Position numbers and translations under genes: made by a program
Notes under the pieces: model-generated
Told to the model about the DNA's origin: nothing
The model's database searches: none
Seen by the model: the letters and a program-made list of their open reading frames with translations, nothing else
In this document: positions 36,660-46,718 of the stretch, piece after piece
How the letters are laid out: every line of letters begins with the position of its first letter
Position numbering within the stretch: the first letter of the stretch is position 1
Assembly: GCF_040833995.1 (NCBI RefSeq)
Contig: NZ_CP162137.1
Location: forward strand, 1-64,000
Length of the DNA: 64,000 nt
Reading direction: 5' to 3'
Source: Leptospira sp. WS58.C1
GTDB taxonomy: Bacteria; Spirochaetota; Leptospiria; Leptospirales; Leptospiraceae

Positions 36660-38273
36660 ATGGGAGCGATTCCTGAGGCAAATTATAAGATTATCACTCC
36701 GGAAAAACACGAATCTTTGATCAAAGAGAACGCGATCAAAGACGGAGTTTGGAAATTACAAGCAGAAGCAGTCATTATAGGTTCCGGTGCAGGAGGAGCA
36801 GTTGTTGCTGCCACTCTTGCAAAAGCTGGTTGGAAAGTTGTCCTGATCGAAGAAGGCGGATATTTCACTCCTGCAAAATTCACAGGCGACGAGTTTCTTT
36901 CCCAAGCTAGATTGTATAGAGATGCAGGTTTTATCATCTCAGAAGAGCAAACTCTTTCTATTCTTCAAGGAAGGACGATCGGAGGTTCTACCACAGTAAA
37001 TTGGCAAACATCTCTGTATCCTCCGGATTACGTAACTAATGAATGGGATTCCCGCTTCGGCTGGAAAGGTTACGGAAGACAGGAAATGGACGCTTATATT
37101 TCGGAAGTCCATGAAAGGATCGGCGTCCACGAAGTTCCTCAAAATCTGATCAATGCAAACAATAACACCTTGATGAAGGGTGGAAAAGTATTAGGTCTTC
37201 ATCCGGAAGTATTAAAGAATAATAATAGAGGATGTATTGGCCTCGGTCGTTGCGGTTTGGGTTGCCCGATCAACGCAAAACAATCCGCATTCTTAACGTG
37301 GATCCCGGATGCGATTGAAGCCGGCGCGACCGTTATCTCCAATATGAGAGCACAGTACATCCAAGACGGAGATATTAAGACGGTAGTTGCAGAATTCACC
37401 CCTGATCCTTACGAAAAAGCTCCCAATAATGTTCTAGAAAAAATTGTGATCGATGCTCCGGTCGTAATCGTGAGCGCGGGTGCGATCGAAGGACCTGCAC
37501 TTCTCCAAAGATCCGGGCTTGGAAACGACTGGGTGGGAAGAAATTTGAAAGTCCATCCTACAAGCACGAACTTTGCGATCTTTGACGAGACGATCAATAT
37601 GTTCTCCGGACCTCCTCAATCGGCGGTAATCAAAGACGGTCATAATCAAGACAATACAGGTTACGGTTATTGGTTAGAAGTAGCTCCGTTCCGTCCTACC
37701 TTGGCAAGTTCACTTATTCCTTTTTATGGACAGAAACAATTCGATACGATGAAAAAGTATCCGAACATGAGTGCAGGGATCGTCCTCGTTCGCGATGGTG
37801 CGGATGGTGAAGCGAATGCTTCCGTAAAATGGTCTTTGGGAAGAAGAAAAGTGTATTTCGAGATCACTCCTACCGACGGTAAAAATTTACTCAAAGGTTT
37901 GAAAGCATTGGCAGAAGTGCAAGTTGCTGCGGGTGCAAAGGCGATCGTATTCCCGTTCCCTGATGTGGAAGAACCTATCCCTGTGGATAAAAATTCCAAG
38001 TTCGATTGGATCTTGGACAAGAGTATCGAGCCTGGAAAGATTGCGATCGGTTCGGCTCACCCTCATGGCTCCATCCAAGCAGCTAAGTCTCCCGACTTAG
38101 GTGCCGTGGACCTGGATTTCCAACTCTTTGGCCATAAAAATATTTTCGTAATGGATGCTTCCGTTTACCCGACAGGATTATCGGTAAATCCGCAAATTAC
38201 GACAATGAGCGTGAATCTGAGAGCCGCAAGAGCTTTGGCTCAGAGAAAGGCGGAGGTTTTAGGAAATAAATAA
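36660..38273 (+). CDS. GMC-family FAD oxidoreductase (dehydrogenase large subunit)
   Basis: A 537-residue flavoprotein with the FAD-binding GSGAGG at 41-46, GGSTTVNW, and the C-terminal GMC signature SAHPHGS followed by FVMDASVYPTGLSVNPQIT, with the active-site His and Asn. A cysteine-rich CIGLGRCGLGC loop near 190-200 resembles the extra loop of gluconate/sorbitol-type dehydrogenases and could bind a cluster or be structural. No signal peptide is seen, so the gamma subunit upstream would carry it across the membrane. The usual third subunit, a cytochrome c, is not next to it. Substrate is unknown: an alcohol, sugar or sterol. Confidence 0.85.
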   Translation: MGAIPEANYKIITPEKHESLIKENAIKDGVWKLQAEAVIIGSGAGGAVVAATLAKAGWKVVLIEEGGYFTPAKFTGDEFLSQARLYRDAGFIISEEQTLSILQGRTIGGSTTVNWQTSLYPPDYVTNEWDSRFGWKGYGRQEMDAYISEVHERIGVHEVPQNLINANNNTLMKGGKVLGLHPEVLKNNNRGCIGLGRCGLGCPINAKQSAFLTWIPDAIEAGATVISNMRAQYIQDGDIKTVVAEFTPDPYEKAPNNVLEKIVIDAPVVIVSAGAIEGPALLQRSGLGNDWVGRNLKVHPTSTNFAIFDETINMFSGPPQSAVIKDGHNQDNTGYGYWLEVAPFRPTLASSLIPFYGQKQFDTMKKYPNMSAGIVLVRDGADGEANASVKWSLGRRKVYFEITPTDGKNLLKGLKALAEVQVAAGAKAIVFPFPDVEEPIPVDKNSKFDWILDKSIEPGKIAIGSAHPHGSIQAAKSPDLGAVDLDFQLFGHKNIFVMDASVYPTGLSVNPQITTMSVNLRAARALAQRKAEVLGNK

Positions 38274-38384
38274 TTCCTCTTGGAAGGCGAGAATTCCACT
38301 TTATTCATGGCGTTCTCATCCAAAATTGGATAAATGCCTTCCTTCTTTTGTAGTATTCGGAGGGAAAATACCGGTCTTACTAGT

Positions 38385-39899
38385 ATGACTAGGCCGTTCC
38401 TTTCCTTCTTGATTTGCTTTAGTATATTCTTCTTTTCCAATTCTGTCTCCGCGGATATGAAAGAAGGTAAAAAAGCCTATTCTAGAAAAGATTACACAGA
38501 GGCGCTCAAACAATTCCAAAAATACAACGATGGAAACCCTTCCTCCGGCGAAGCCTGGATGTATATGGGTTATATCTACGAGAGCAGAAAGGATTATACC
38601 AAATCCATCCAAGCATTCAAAAAAGCGGTTAGTCTAAACCTCCCTAAAAAGGATCTGGTCAATTCTCTTACAAAGATCATTCTGTATCATAATTATCAAA
38701 GAGATTATGGAGAAGTAATCTCTTATTCCAATCGATTATTAAAGATCGATCCGGAACTTTCTCATATCCAAAAGATCAGAGCTGCAGCAGAGGAAAGATA
38801 TTCCTCCGGCGGAAGTTATCGAAAACCTGTTTATCATGAGGAAGAAACGGAACAGGAAAGTGTTTCCAGTCTGGAAAAAAAGTTAAAACAGGATCCGAAC
38901 AATAAAGAGATCCTTTGGAGACTCGCATTAGCTTATTATAATGAAAAAGAATTTGCCAAATCCGAATTTATTCTTTCCGGATTAGTGAAGAATGAGCCGG
39001 AGAATGTGGAGTATGGTTATAAGTACGGCGCTTTGCTCGTCCGGATCGGAAACTACGACGATGCACTTGTCGTTCTGAATCGTATCGAACCAAAGATCCC
39101 TTCCGAAAGGGAAAAATTACTTTATTATACACATCTTACCCAAGCGGCCGCTTACCATAAAAAGAAAAATTTCGAAGAAGCGTCCAAGTATTATCGAAAG
39201 GCACACGCGAATAAACATACGGTATTACCCCTGATCGGTCTGACCAAAATTAAATGGCAGTTAAAGGATTGTGATAACGCGATCAAAACTGCCGAAAAGG
39301 CGCTGGAATACGGAGAGAAGACAAGAGAGATCCGAATGTATATCGGCCTCTGCAAGATACAGATCGGTAAAAAGGAAGAAGGTTATGATCTTTTGAAAGA
39401 GATCGGGGCCGCCATTGAAAAAGAAAATCCTGATCTGAAAGATCTTCCGGATGTGTATTACGACGGTATATTAAAACTCGCCAGATATTATACAAACAAC
39501 GGTAACTACGATAAAGCCGTTAAATACTTTCATGCTGTCCAACCGGACGAGGAAGAGATCAGAGAATATAATTTTTATTTAGGTAAAACCTATCTATATA
39601 CCGGCTCTGTCGACAAAGCGATCAATCATTTGGAGAAAGTGGAAGATTCTGCGGGAGCTTATTATCTTCTCGCAAAATGTTACGCAGAGAAGAATGACCA
39701 AGAAAGGACAATGTCCTATATTAAAAGATCCGGAAGTATTAAATCTTCCTACTGGGCTTCCGCAGAAAAAGATAAGGCTTTCAAAAAATTCAGATCCGAC
39801 GAAAGTTTCAAAACATTCTTAGAGACGAGAGCCGGGACTAGAGATCCTAAAAAATCGGAAGAGGAAAAAGAAGAAAACGATTCCCAAGATAGGGATTAA
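38385..39899 (+). CDS. Exported TPR-repeat protein
   Basis: From ATG 38385 the product is about 504 residues with a signal peptide FLSFLICFSIFFFSNSVSA and tandem tetratricopeptide repeats (A.EAL..F.KY..G.P.. units) across most of its length, ending in an acidic tail. The earlier in-frame ATG 38334 would add 17 residues and spoil the signal. No SD is obvious for either. TPR proteins are envelope scaffolds; partner unknown. It ends four bases past the convergent aroD stop. Confidence 0.72.
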   Translation: MTRPFLSFLICFSIFFFSNSVSADMKEGKKAYSRKDYTEALKQFQKYNDGNPSSGEAWMYMGYIYESRKDYTKSIQAFKKAVSLNLPKKDLVNSLTKIILYHNYQRDYGEVISYSNRLLKIDPELSHIQKIRAAAEERYSSGGSYRKPVYHEEETEQESVSSLEKKLKQDPNNKEILWRLALAYYNEKEFAKSEFILSGLVKNEPENVEYGYKYGALLVRIGNYDDALVVLNRIEPKIPSEREKLLYYTHLTQAAAYHKKKNFEEASKYYRKAHANKHTVLPLIGLTKIKWQLKDCDNAIKTAEKALEYGEKTREIRMYIGLCKIQIGKKEEGYDLLKEIGAAIEKENPDLKDLPDVYYDGILKLARYYTNNGNYDKAVKYFHAVQPDEEEIREYNFYLGKTYLYTGSVDKAINHLEKVEDSAGAYYLLAKCYAEKNDQERTMSYIKRSGSIKSSYWASAEKDKAFKKFRSDESFKTFLETRAGTRDPKKSEEEKEENDSQDRD

Positions 39900-40633
39900 T
39901 CTTTTAATTTTCTTTTAGAAAGGACGGTTTCTAGATCCACTTGGCCGGGGGCTTTCGGCTCCCCTAGACAACAATACGTAAATTGAGATCCTATTTTTTC
40001 CGGGAATATCCTGAATTCCTTTCCGGATTCTCCCATTAAAATCCCGCAAAAACCGATCGGGATATTTTGTTTTGCACAAAGTTTGGAAAGTTTCAGCGCG
40101 GAATGTTGGAATTCCTCGGATTCTTGTTCGTCCTTTGGAAGTGCAGCTAACTTAAAGATCCTTTGAAAAGGAAGTTCAGACTTAACGGTAGCTAGAACTT
40201 CTTCCGTAACAGGTCGTAAAAAAAAGAGTAATTCTTCGAAATCGGGAACTCCGGAAAAACTGTGAACGGATCGAATGATCCCGAAACGATCCTCATCTAT
40301 TCCGTTAAAGACCGAATTGTCCTTATCCAATTCCAGATCAATATAATGTTTTCCCGATTCTAACCCTGAAAGTAAAGGGGCAATATTATCTCTATTCCAA
40401 ATTCCTAAACTTTCCAGACTTGAATCTTCCGGTTGCCTATAAGTGAATACGCATGAAGCGCTTAGTTCCTTTATTTTATGTAGGATCTTTTGCGGAGCGC
40501 TTGCGTCGGACCGGAATTGGTCCAAACGGATCTCTAAAAAATCGGCTTTTGGAAGAGTTTTTAGACCGAAAAACTCCTCTTCATTCAAAGTAAGAATGAT
40601 CCGAATTTTTTGAGAGTCGCTTTTGCTCATCAC
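39896..40633 (-). CDS. aroD: 3-dehydroquinate dehydratase, type I
   Basis: AroD catalyses the third step of the shikimate pathway through a Schiff base. The 245-residue protein has ADFLEIRLDQF, an HSF motif in place of HDF (base His), FKLAALP with the Schiff-base Lys, and the C-terminal MGESGKEFR and APGQ segments. The Asp-to-Ser change next to the His is mild. It lies downstream of kdsD with a three-base gap and overlaps the TPR gene tail by four bases. It is the last gene of the leftward operon from 42595. Confidence 0.85.
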   Translation of the reverse strand: MMSKSDSQKIRIILTLNEEEFFGLKTLPKADFLEIRLDQFRSDASAPQKILHKIKELSASCVFTYRQPEDSSLESLGIWNRDNIAPLLSGLESGKHYIDLELDKDNSVFNGIDEDRFGIIRSVHSFSGVPDFEELLFFLRPVTEEVLATVKSELPFQRIFKLAALPKDEQESEEFQHSALKLSKLCAKQNIPIGFCGILMGESGKEFRIFPEKIGSQFTYCCLGEPKAPGQVDLETVLSKRKLKD

Positions 40634-40636
40634 AAA

Positions 40637-41605
40637 TCAGAGTCCTTTTTGTAAAAGATCGTGGATGGAAATGATCCCGAGTAATATCCCGTCTTTGGAA
40701 ACGATCGGAGCTACTGAGATCGGTTTTTCTCTTCTTTCCATGGATTGTAAGACATCGTAAGCCATGATCCCGCTCTCGAAAACGGTCGGTTTAGAATTCA
40801 TTAATTCTTTCGCTTTGATGGACTTTTCCAATTTTCTGTCATTTAATAATTTTCTAATATCGTAATCGGTTACGAATCCAATCAATTTACCGCTTGGATC
40901 CACGACGCCTGTTGCACCCACAAGTTTTGTTGTGATTTCGGAAAGAACTTCTTCTAAACTTGCGTCGGAACTTACCTTTGCAAGTTTATCTCCCTTTCTC
41001 ATCACATCGTCCACTTTTAGGGATAATCTTTTTCCGAGTCTTCCTGCAGGATGATATAATGCGAAATCCTCTTTTTGGAAATTTCTAAGTTCCATGAGCG
41101 CCATTGCGATCGCATCTCCCAACATCAAAGCGATCGTTGTGCTGGAAGTGGGGGCAAGTTCTAGAGGACATGCTTCTTTTAATACCGGGGTTAAGATTAC
41201 AATGTCGCAGTCTAAGGCCAATCTGGACTGAGGATTAGCAGTTAAACCTACCAACTTGGCTCCTATACTTTTTATGGTAGGAAGAAGGTTCAGTAATTCT
41301 TCACTTTCACCGCTCTTGCCGATCGCAATAACAACGTCGCCATGTGCTAAAATCCCGGCATCACCGTGTGCTGCGTCGGATGGATGTAGAAAATAAGAAG
41401 GAGTTCCTGTAGAAGATAGAGTGGAAGCGATCTTTTTGCCAACGTCTCCGGATTTTCCGACTCCGGTTACGACTACCTTTCCTTTGGATTGGAAGATCAG
41501 CTCTACCGCTTTTTCTACATTCGGATCTAGGTTCTCTCTAAAATGAAGGATTGCTTCGATCTCGGTATCCAAAGCTTTTTTAACTTTATCTAATGTATTT
41601 CCCAC
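40637..41605 (-). CDS. kdsD: Arabinose-5-phosphate isomerase (KdsD-like)
   Basis: This enzyme converts ribulose-5-phosphate to arabinose-5-phosphate, the precursor of Kdo for lipopolysaccharide. The SIS domain (about 25-190) carries TGVGKSGDVGKKIASTLSSTG and a HPSDAAHGDAG motif, and two CBS domains follow (about 205-320). The length of 322 is standard. It sits between a NusG paralogue and aroD in one leftward operon. Confidence 0.92.
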   Translation of the reverse strand: MGNTLDKVKKALDTEIEAILHFRENLDPNVEKAVELIFQSKGKVVVTGVGKSGDVGKKIASTLSSTGTPSYFLHPSDAAHGDAGILAHGDVVIAIGKSGESEELLNLLPTIKSIGAKLVGLTANPQSRLALDCDIVILTPVLKEACPLELAPTSSTTIALMLGDAIAMALMELRNFQKEDFALYHPAGRLGKRLSLKVDDVMRKGDKLAKVSSDASLEEVLSEITTKLVGATGVVDPSGKLIGFVTDYDIRKLLNDRKLEKSIKAKELMNSKPTVFESGIMAYDVLQSMERREKPISVAPIVSKDGILLGIISIHDLLQKGL

Positions 41606-41607
41606 TT

Positions 41608-42129
41608 CTAATTCTCCTCGTCCGTTTCCAATAGTTCCGAATCCAATTCCAAGGATACTGTAGTATCCATTCCGGAAATGGAAACAAGAATAGACGATTT
41701 ACTTCCTTTTCGGATTACTCTTGCCTTTCTGTCTTTAAAAGGTCCGTTTTTGATCAGGACCTTTTTACCGGGAGACAGCATCTTTTCCCTTTCGATCTTG
41801 ATCTTATCCGGATACTCGGTCACAAGTTGGCGGATCATCTCGATATCGTTCTCTTCGATTAGGAGAGGAGTCTCTCCAATCGAAACGAATCGTACAGCTC
41901 CTGAAGTTTCCAGGACTTTTAGTTTTTCGGTCCTTATATCAATTTTTACGAATACGTAAGAAGGAAAAACAGGTACCAGAACCGTTTTGATCCGATCAGA
42001 CCATTGTTTTTTTGCCGAAATAATCGGCAAGTATTGGGTTATTCCTTTTTTGGAAAGTTCTAGCGCTAACTTCTTCTCCGCCCTAGAATTTGTATAAACG
42101 GCATACCAAGATTTAGAGGTGTCACTCAT
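41608..42129 (-). CDS. NusG-like transcription antitermination paralogue
   Basis: A 173-residue protein with the NGN fold from WYAVYTNSRAEKKLALELSKKG, the conserved VPVFPSYVFVKI and a C-terminal KOW segment LSPGKKVLIKNGPFKDRKARVIRK. It differs from housekeeping NusG, which sits by rplK, and resembles the specialised paralogues RfaH, UpxY or LoaP, which act on long envelope operons. The ATG 42129 overlaps the upstream gene; TTG 42138 is in frame but without SD. The next gene is kdsD. Target operons cannot be told from here. Confidence 0.8.
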   Translation of the reverse strand: MSDTSKSWYAVYTNSRAEKKLALELSKKGITQYLPIISAKKQWSDRIKTVLVPVFPSYVFVKIDIRTEKLKVLETSGAVRFVSIGETPLLIEENDIEMIRQLVTEYPDKIKIEREKMLSPGKKVLIKNGPFKDRKARVIRKGSKSSILVSISGMDTTVSLELDSELLETDEEN

Positions 42130-42595
42130 CTGATTCAATACGAAAGGATACCGGAATAATTATAATATTTCCTTCCGGTAGTTGAAATTTCCAGCTAGAA
42201 ACCGATCTTTTAAAATGTGTTTCGAAAACCTTATATTTGCAAGGTTTGATAGTTGTAACTCTTTTTGCGCTTCCGTTAGGTCCTATCATTACTTCCCAAG
42301 AACAATCGGATTCCAATCTCTGCTCCAATGCTTCCGGTGGGAAATGTATCTCGTTTTTAAACCTTTCGATCTCCGCTTCCGGCGTTCCTGCCAGGCCTGA
42401 GTTAGAAGATGTATCCTGTCCTTCTCCTTGATTTTTAGGGAGTGAAAAATGAACACTAGGGACTTGTCCTTTGCTAAGACTGAGTTTGATCTGTTCCGAA
42501 AAATTTTCAGGGTTTAGATTTCGGATCAAATAGTAAGATATGAATAGGACCGCATGTATAGAGAGAGAAATGAAAAAGGAAACCTTGGGTCCCAT
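42122..42595 (-). CDS. TonB C-terminal-like inner-membrane protein
   Basis: The 157-residue protein has one N-terminal membrane helix (SFFISLSIHAVLFISYYLI), a polar linker and a C-terminal domain with FPPEALEQRL, a DCSWEVMIGPNGSAKRV strand and a VSSWKFQLPEGNIIIIPVSF end, which follows the TonB/energy-transducer C-terminal pattern, though shorter than TonB of E. coli and without a proline-rich linker. It is the first gene of the leftward operon. No ExbB or ExbD is next to it. Partner receptor unknown. Confidence 0.6.
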   Translation of the reverse strand: MGPKVSFFISLSIHAVLFISYYLIRNLNPENFSEQIKLSLSKGQVPSVHFSLPKNQGEGQDTSSNSGLAGTPEAEIERFKNEIHFPPEALEQRLESDCSWEVMIGPNGSAKRVTTIKPCKYKVFETHFKRSVSSWKFQLPEGNIIIIPVSFRIESDE

Positions 42596-42674
42596 AGGAT
42601 AGTTACGATTTTACAAGAATAATTGACATTGAATTTTTCTTGAATCGAATTTTCCGATTCATAAAACTCTGCGG

Positions 42675-43898
42675 ATGCAATCTTTTGATCCGATTCACGG
42701 CTCTATGATCGAGATTATTTCGATCTTGGTCACTTGTTCCTTTGTAGGTTGGATCACAAACTATATAGCAGTGCAGATGATCTTCTATCCGGTCAAGTTT
42801 AAAGGTTGGGGAATTTTAGGCTGGCAAGGTATCATTCCGAGACATTCTAAAAAAATGGCAGGTCTCATTTCGGATGTGATGCTGGAAAGATTGATTCGCC
42901 CTTACGATCTTTATAAAAAAATAGATCCGGTACAAATTGCAGATCTGATCCGAGATAGGATCGGCGAAAAATCCTCTTCCATAGTCAAAGACATATTTTT
43001 TGCGGACAACCCTGTGATCTGGAAGATGGTCCCGGAAGAAGCAAAACAAGTCTTAGAAAAGGAGATCCGAGAGGACATTCCCAAAAAGATACAAGAGATC
43101 TATACTTCTTTCGGGGAAAATCTGGATAGTATATTAGGAATTGGTGATTTGATCAAAGAATCTCTTTCGGGAGAAAACGTAAATATTCTCTCTGAAATTT
43201 TCAGGAGATGTGGTGGTCCCGAATTCAGATTTATCGTTCGATCCGGGATCTATTTCGGATTTCTGATCGGATGCGTTCAAGTCTTATTCATCGCATATTT
43301 AAACCAATGGTGGACCATGCCTATTATGGGAATTTTTGTAGGTTATATCACTAATTGGCTGGCGATCCTTATGATCTTCTCCCCTTTGCGACCCAAGAAC
43401 TTTTTATTATTCAAATACCAAGGTCTTTTCTTGAAAAGGCAGAAAGATGTTTCCAGGGAATTTGCATCCGTGGTGGCTTCTAAAATTTTAGATCCGGAAA
43501 GTTTAATAGGGGTGATCTTCAAAGGGAAAGGAGGAGATCTGATCATTACTGAACTTCTTTCCAAATCCAAAGAATTGATGGATGAGAAATTAAAAAAAAA
43601 GATCCCGTATGCTTCTCTAATTTTAGGTTCTAAAAAGCTGGAAGAATTAAAGGAGAAGATCGCAAATTCCATTTTGGAGCTGATACCCGAAACGGCTGAC
43701 AAGATGAAAGATTATATCGAAGAAAGATTAGAGATCGAAAAATTGGTCTTCGAAAATTTGAGTATACTGCCCCCGGAAGAATTCGAACATCTATTACATT
43801 CAGTCTTTAAAGAAGACGAGGCCACCTTGATTACCTTAGGTGCAGTTCTCGGAGGTATCGCCGGATGTATCCAAGCATATCTTGTTTTTATAAAATAA
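42675..43898 (+). CDS. DUF445-family membrane protein
   Basis: A 407-residue protein with N-terminal hydrophobic helices and the motif GWITNYIAVQMIFYPVKFKGWGILGWQGIIPRHSKKMA, near-copied in the second half as GYITNWLAILMIFSPL. The long cytoplasmic helical segments are Lys/Glu-rich. The DUF445/YheB group is widespread in bacteria with no settled function. The ATG at 42675 lacks an SD; a second ATG at 42705 would remove 10 residues. It is divergent from the TonB-like gene. Confidence 0.85.
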   Translation: MQSFDPIHGSMIEIISILVTCSFVGWITNYIAVQMIFYPVKFKGWGILGWQGIIPRHSKKMAGLISDVMLERLIRPYDLYKKIDPVQIADLIRDRIGEKSSSIVKDIFFADNPVIWKMVPEEAKQVLEKEIREDIPKKIQEIYTSFGENLDSILGIGDLIKESLSGENVNILSEIFRRCGGPEFRFIVRSGIYFGFLIGCVQVLFIAYLNQWWTMPIMGIFVGYITNWLAILMIFSPLRPKNFLLFKYQGLFLKRQKDVSREFASVVASKILDPESLIGVIFKGKGGDLIITELLSKSKELMDEKLKKKIPYASLILGSKKLEELKEKIANSILELIPETADKMKDYIEERLEIEKLVFENLSILPPEEFEHLLHSVFKEDEATLITLGAVLGGIAGCIQAYLVFIK

Positions 43899-44067
43899 GA
43901 GTGCAGTCGGTTTTCGGATATAACCACTATAAAATAAACCGAAAGTATTATTCTTTCATCGGATTTTTTCCGGATTATTTCCCTTTTATATTCCGATTTA
44001 TTAAAATCACGTAGCTGATCTTTTAAATTCGCTATACCAAACTTGACTTCAATAAATTACTGAAAAT

Positions 44068-45762
44068 ATGAGAAAGAACCTACCGGTAACGGGTCGAGAA
44101 ATTCAGTTCGCTGAATCTGCGGTAATTATTTCCAGAACCGATTCGAAAGGAAAAATCACTTATGTTTCCCAGGACTTTGCGGACGTAAGCGGTTTTTCAG
44201 AAGAGGAGATGCTGGGCCAACCTCATAATATTGTCCGTCATCCGGATATTCCCCCGGCAGTTTACAAAGATCTTTGGGACACCGTTCAGTCGGGCCGCCC
44301 TTGGAATGCGATCGTAAAAAATCGCGCAAAAAATGGAGACCACTATTGGGTGGATGCCACCGTTACTCCTGTTCTTGAAGACGGAGTCATTACCGGGTAC
44401 ATGTCGGTTCGCAAAAAGACAACTAGGCAACAAATCGAGAAAGCTGAAAAACTTTTTGCAAGAATGAACGGACAGTCTCAACTCATTAGAACGTTCCTCT
44501 CTTTTATAAATTCCCTCCGAGTTAAATTCGGATATCCTGGTCTTGTGGCTTTCACATTCGCATGTATTTTCATTCCTTCTTCTTATTTAGGTTTGAAACT
44601 ATTTTTAACGGACCCGATCGCTTCTACTTTAACCTTTCTTGCTGTGGTTCTGGGATTTTCACTTTGTTTAAGAGCTATCTATAGTTTAAAAAAGAAAATG
44701 TCCGAAACCTTGGAGATAGTAGGTAAAGTTGTAAACGGAAATCTTGCCGCTGAATTCCCTAGGAAAGAAGGGGTCGAAGATGCCGACAGAATTTATTCCA
44801 ACTTCAGATGTATGACTATCAGTCTTTGGGGACTCCTTGTCCAGATGAAAGAAAACTATCAAAGAAACTTAAAATTGTATGAGGAACTTTTCCAATCAGT
44901 AGGTTCTTTCGAAAGAGTTTCTCAAAAACAAGCGCATGCTGTGCAAGAAACTGCGGCGGCTTCCCATGAACTGTCTAAAACGATAGATGAGATCGTATTA
45001 ACCATTAGTGAGCAGACTAGAAGTTTATCTAATGTAAACGAAAGTATCGGTTCTATCGATGTGTCCTTGGGAGAAACCTCCAAATCAATGCAAAACCTGG
45101 AGTCACAAGCCGGGACTGTAGCGAACAAGGCCGATCAAGCAAAACAGATCTTTAATGAAGCTATCCAATCCATGGAACAAATACGTTCTTATTCCAATGA
45201 GATCAATAAGATCGTGGGGATTATCACGAGCATTTCCGAACGAACGAATATGCTTGCGTTGAATGCATCCATAGAATCCGCAAGGGCCGGAGAAGCAGGA
45301 AAAGGATTTTCTGTAGTTGCGGATGAGATCTCAAAACTGGCGGAACAAACCAAATCTAGTATCAAGGATATTACTTATCTAGTAAAAAGTACATCCAACT
45401 CAGTGGAAGAAGGTGCGCTAAAAGTGGGACAGTCAGTAGATGTCTTCGAAAATTTACAGAACTATATCGAAGAAGTTCATAACTCCGCGTCCAAAGTAAA
45501 AGGTCTCTTGTTGGAACAATCGAAAAGATTGGGAGAAATACGCAGCAGTTCCGATCAGGTTTTGGTTTTAGGAAAGATGATGACCGGGACTTCCGAGCAA
45601 CAAAAACTTTCCGCGGGAGAAATTTCGGATTCTATGAGTGCAATTTCCAAATCGGCAGAAGATATAGCTGCCACCTCCGAAAATATCAGACAATCTGTAA
45701 AAGATACCCTGGTACATTCCCAGAAATTTGGCGGAATTTTGAGCCATTTTAAAACGGATTAA
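44068..45762 (+). CDS. Aer-like methyl-accepting chemotaxis protein with PAS domain
   Basis: The 564-residue receptor has an N-terminal PAS domain (about 15-120) with the [23 protein letters not shown] signature of Aer-type FAD or redox-sensing PAS domains, two hydrophobic helices at about 160-205 that form a short hairpin, a HAMP-like linker, and an MCP signalling domain at about 280-560 with the conserved hairpin tip [28 protein letters not shown] (key residues E, R, N, A, E, R, A, G). There is no periplasmic ligand domain, so it senses internal energy or redox state. It stands alone, and its CheA/CheW partners are outside the window. No SD precedes the ATG. Confidence 0.92.
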   Translation: MRKNLPVTGREIQFAESAVIISRTDSKGKITYVSQDFADVSGFSEEEMLGQPHNIVRHPDIPPAVYKDLWDTVQSGRPWNAIVKNRAKNGDHYWVDATVTPVLEDGVITGYMSVRKKTTRQQIEKAEKLFARMNGQSQLIRTFLSFINSLRVKFGYPGLVAFTFACIFIPSSYLGLKLFLTDPIASTLTFLAVVLGFSLCLRAIYSLKKKMSETLEIVGKVVNGNLAAEFPRKEGVEDADRIYSNFRCMTISLWGLLVQMKENYQRNLKLYEELFQSVGSFERVSQKQAHAVQETAAASHELSKTIDEIVLTISEQTRSLSNVNESIGSIDVSLGETSKSMQNLESQAGTVANKADQAKQIFNEAIQSMEQIRSYSNEINKIVGIITSISERTNMLALNASIESARAGEAGKGFSVVADEISKLAEQTKSSIKDITYLVKSTSNSVEEGALKVGQSVDVFENLQNYIEEVHNSASKVKGLLLEQSKRLGEIRSSSDQVLVLGKMMTGTSEQQKLSAGEISDSMSAISKSAEDIAATSENIRQSVKDTLVHSQKFGGILSHFKTD

Positions 45763-45768
45763 ATTCGA

Positions 45769-45793
45769 AACCGGAAAATTTTTTCATCCGGTT
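45769..45793 (+). terminator. Possible weak terminator after the chemoreceptor
   Basis: AACCGGA (45769-45775) pairs with TCCGGTT (45787-45793) around an 11-base loop containing T6. Only short T tracts follow. The stem is seven bases after the stop of the chemoreceptor gene, so termination is possible but weak. Confidence 0.4.
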
Positions 45794-45845
45794 CTTATCC
45801 ATTTCCCCGGGAATTTCCCGCAAAAAAGCCGATATCTATTCTAGA

Positions 45846-46718
45846 ATGGAGAATCGTTTCCTAAGACTTGCACTCTTACTCGCGATCATAGTGACTCTTC
45901 TTTCCTATTGGAATCATGGATGGGTTTCTTATCTAAAAGACTTCGTGGTTTTTATCCATGAAGCAGGACATGCGATCGCAACTTTGATCTCAGGCGGTTC
46001 CGTGCAGATGATAGAATTGAACGGCGATGAAGCTGGGCAAACCGTTGCATCTCCTACGTCCGGTAAAAGTCCTTTTATATTCGTGGTATCTGCAGGTTAT
46101 TTGGGTTCTTGTCTTGTTGGCGGATTTTTGATCAATAGAGGATTCAAAGGAAGTCTAGTCCGTCCCACTTTGTTACTTTTAGGAGGGGCAGTTTTACTGC
46201 TTACTCTAAAATACACTTCTTCCGGCGGACTCGCTCAAAGGACTGGTTTGTTTTGGGGGATTTTTCTTTTCATCTCTTCCTTTTTACCATTCGGCTGGGA
46301 TCGATTGATCACTGTGTTTTTAGGGACGAGTGTAAGCTTGTATAGCCTCTATGACCTTTTGGATTTTACCGAGAATGTACAGAATACGGACGCAGGTATC
46401 TTAGCTTACTGGGCTACCGGAACTTCTCCAGGTAGTTCCGTTCCGAAATCGGTTTTATTCCTGGGATATTTGATTGCTCTGCTCTGGTCTTTTTTTAGCG
46501 TATCCATCATATTCTTTTCATTGAAGAGAGCTGTGGTTCCTCGTCCGATCCCGGAGGAGACTCCTGGATTTGATGAAGGGCCGGTAGTGGGTTTAGATAA
46601 TCCGTTTCCTGGAGAAGTAACTCCGGAAGTATTGGAATGGTTTTTAAGCAGAGGTTTGGATCTGAACGGTAAACCTCTTCCCCCGGAATTTACGAATATT
46701 GAGAGAATTGATGGCTAA
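45846..46718 (+). CDS. M50B-type membrane metalloprotease-like protein
   Basis: A 290-residue membrane protein with the zinc motif HEAGH in [17 protein letters not shown] near the N-terminus, followed by five or more hydrophobic helices and a proline-rich acidic tail. It belongs to the M50B-like family, which is distinct from RseP and Spo-type M50 proteases; many members have no known substrate. The third metal ligand (usually Asp in a late NPDG-like motif) is not obvious. Its stop overlaps the next gene's ATG by eight bases (ATGGCTAA), so both may be coupled. Confidence 0.78.
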   Translation: MENRFLRLALLLAIIVTLLSYWNHGWVSYLKDFVVFIHEAGHAIATLISGGSVQMIELNGDEAGQTVASPTSGKSPFIFVVSAGYLGSCLVGGFLINRGFKGSLVRPTLLLLGGAVLLLTLKYTSSGGLAQRTGLFWGIFLFISSFLPFGWDRLITVFLGTSVSLYSLYDLLDFTENVQNTDAGILAYWATGTSPGSSVPKSVLFLGYLIALLWSFFSVSIIFFSLKRAVVPRPIPEETPGFDEGPVVGLDNPFPGEVTPEVLEWFLSRGLDLNGKPLPPEFTNIERIDG

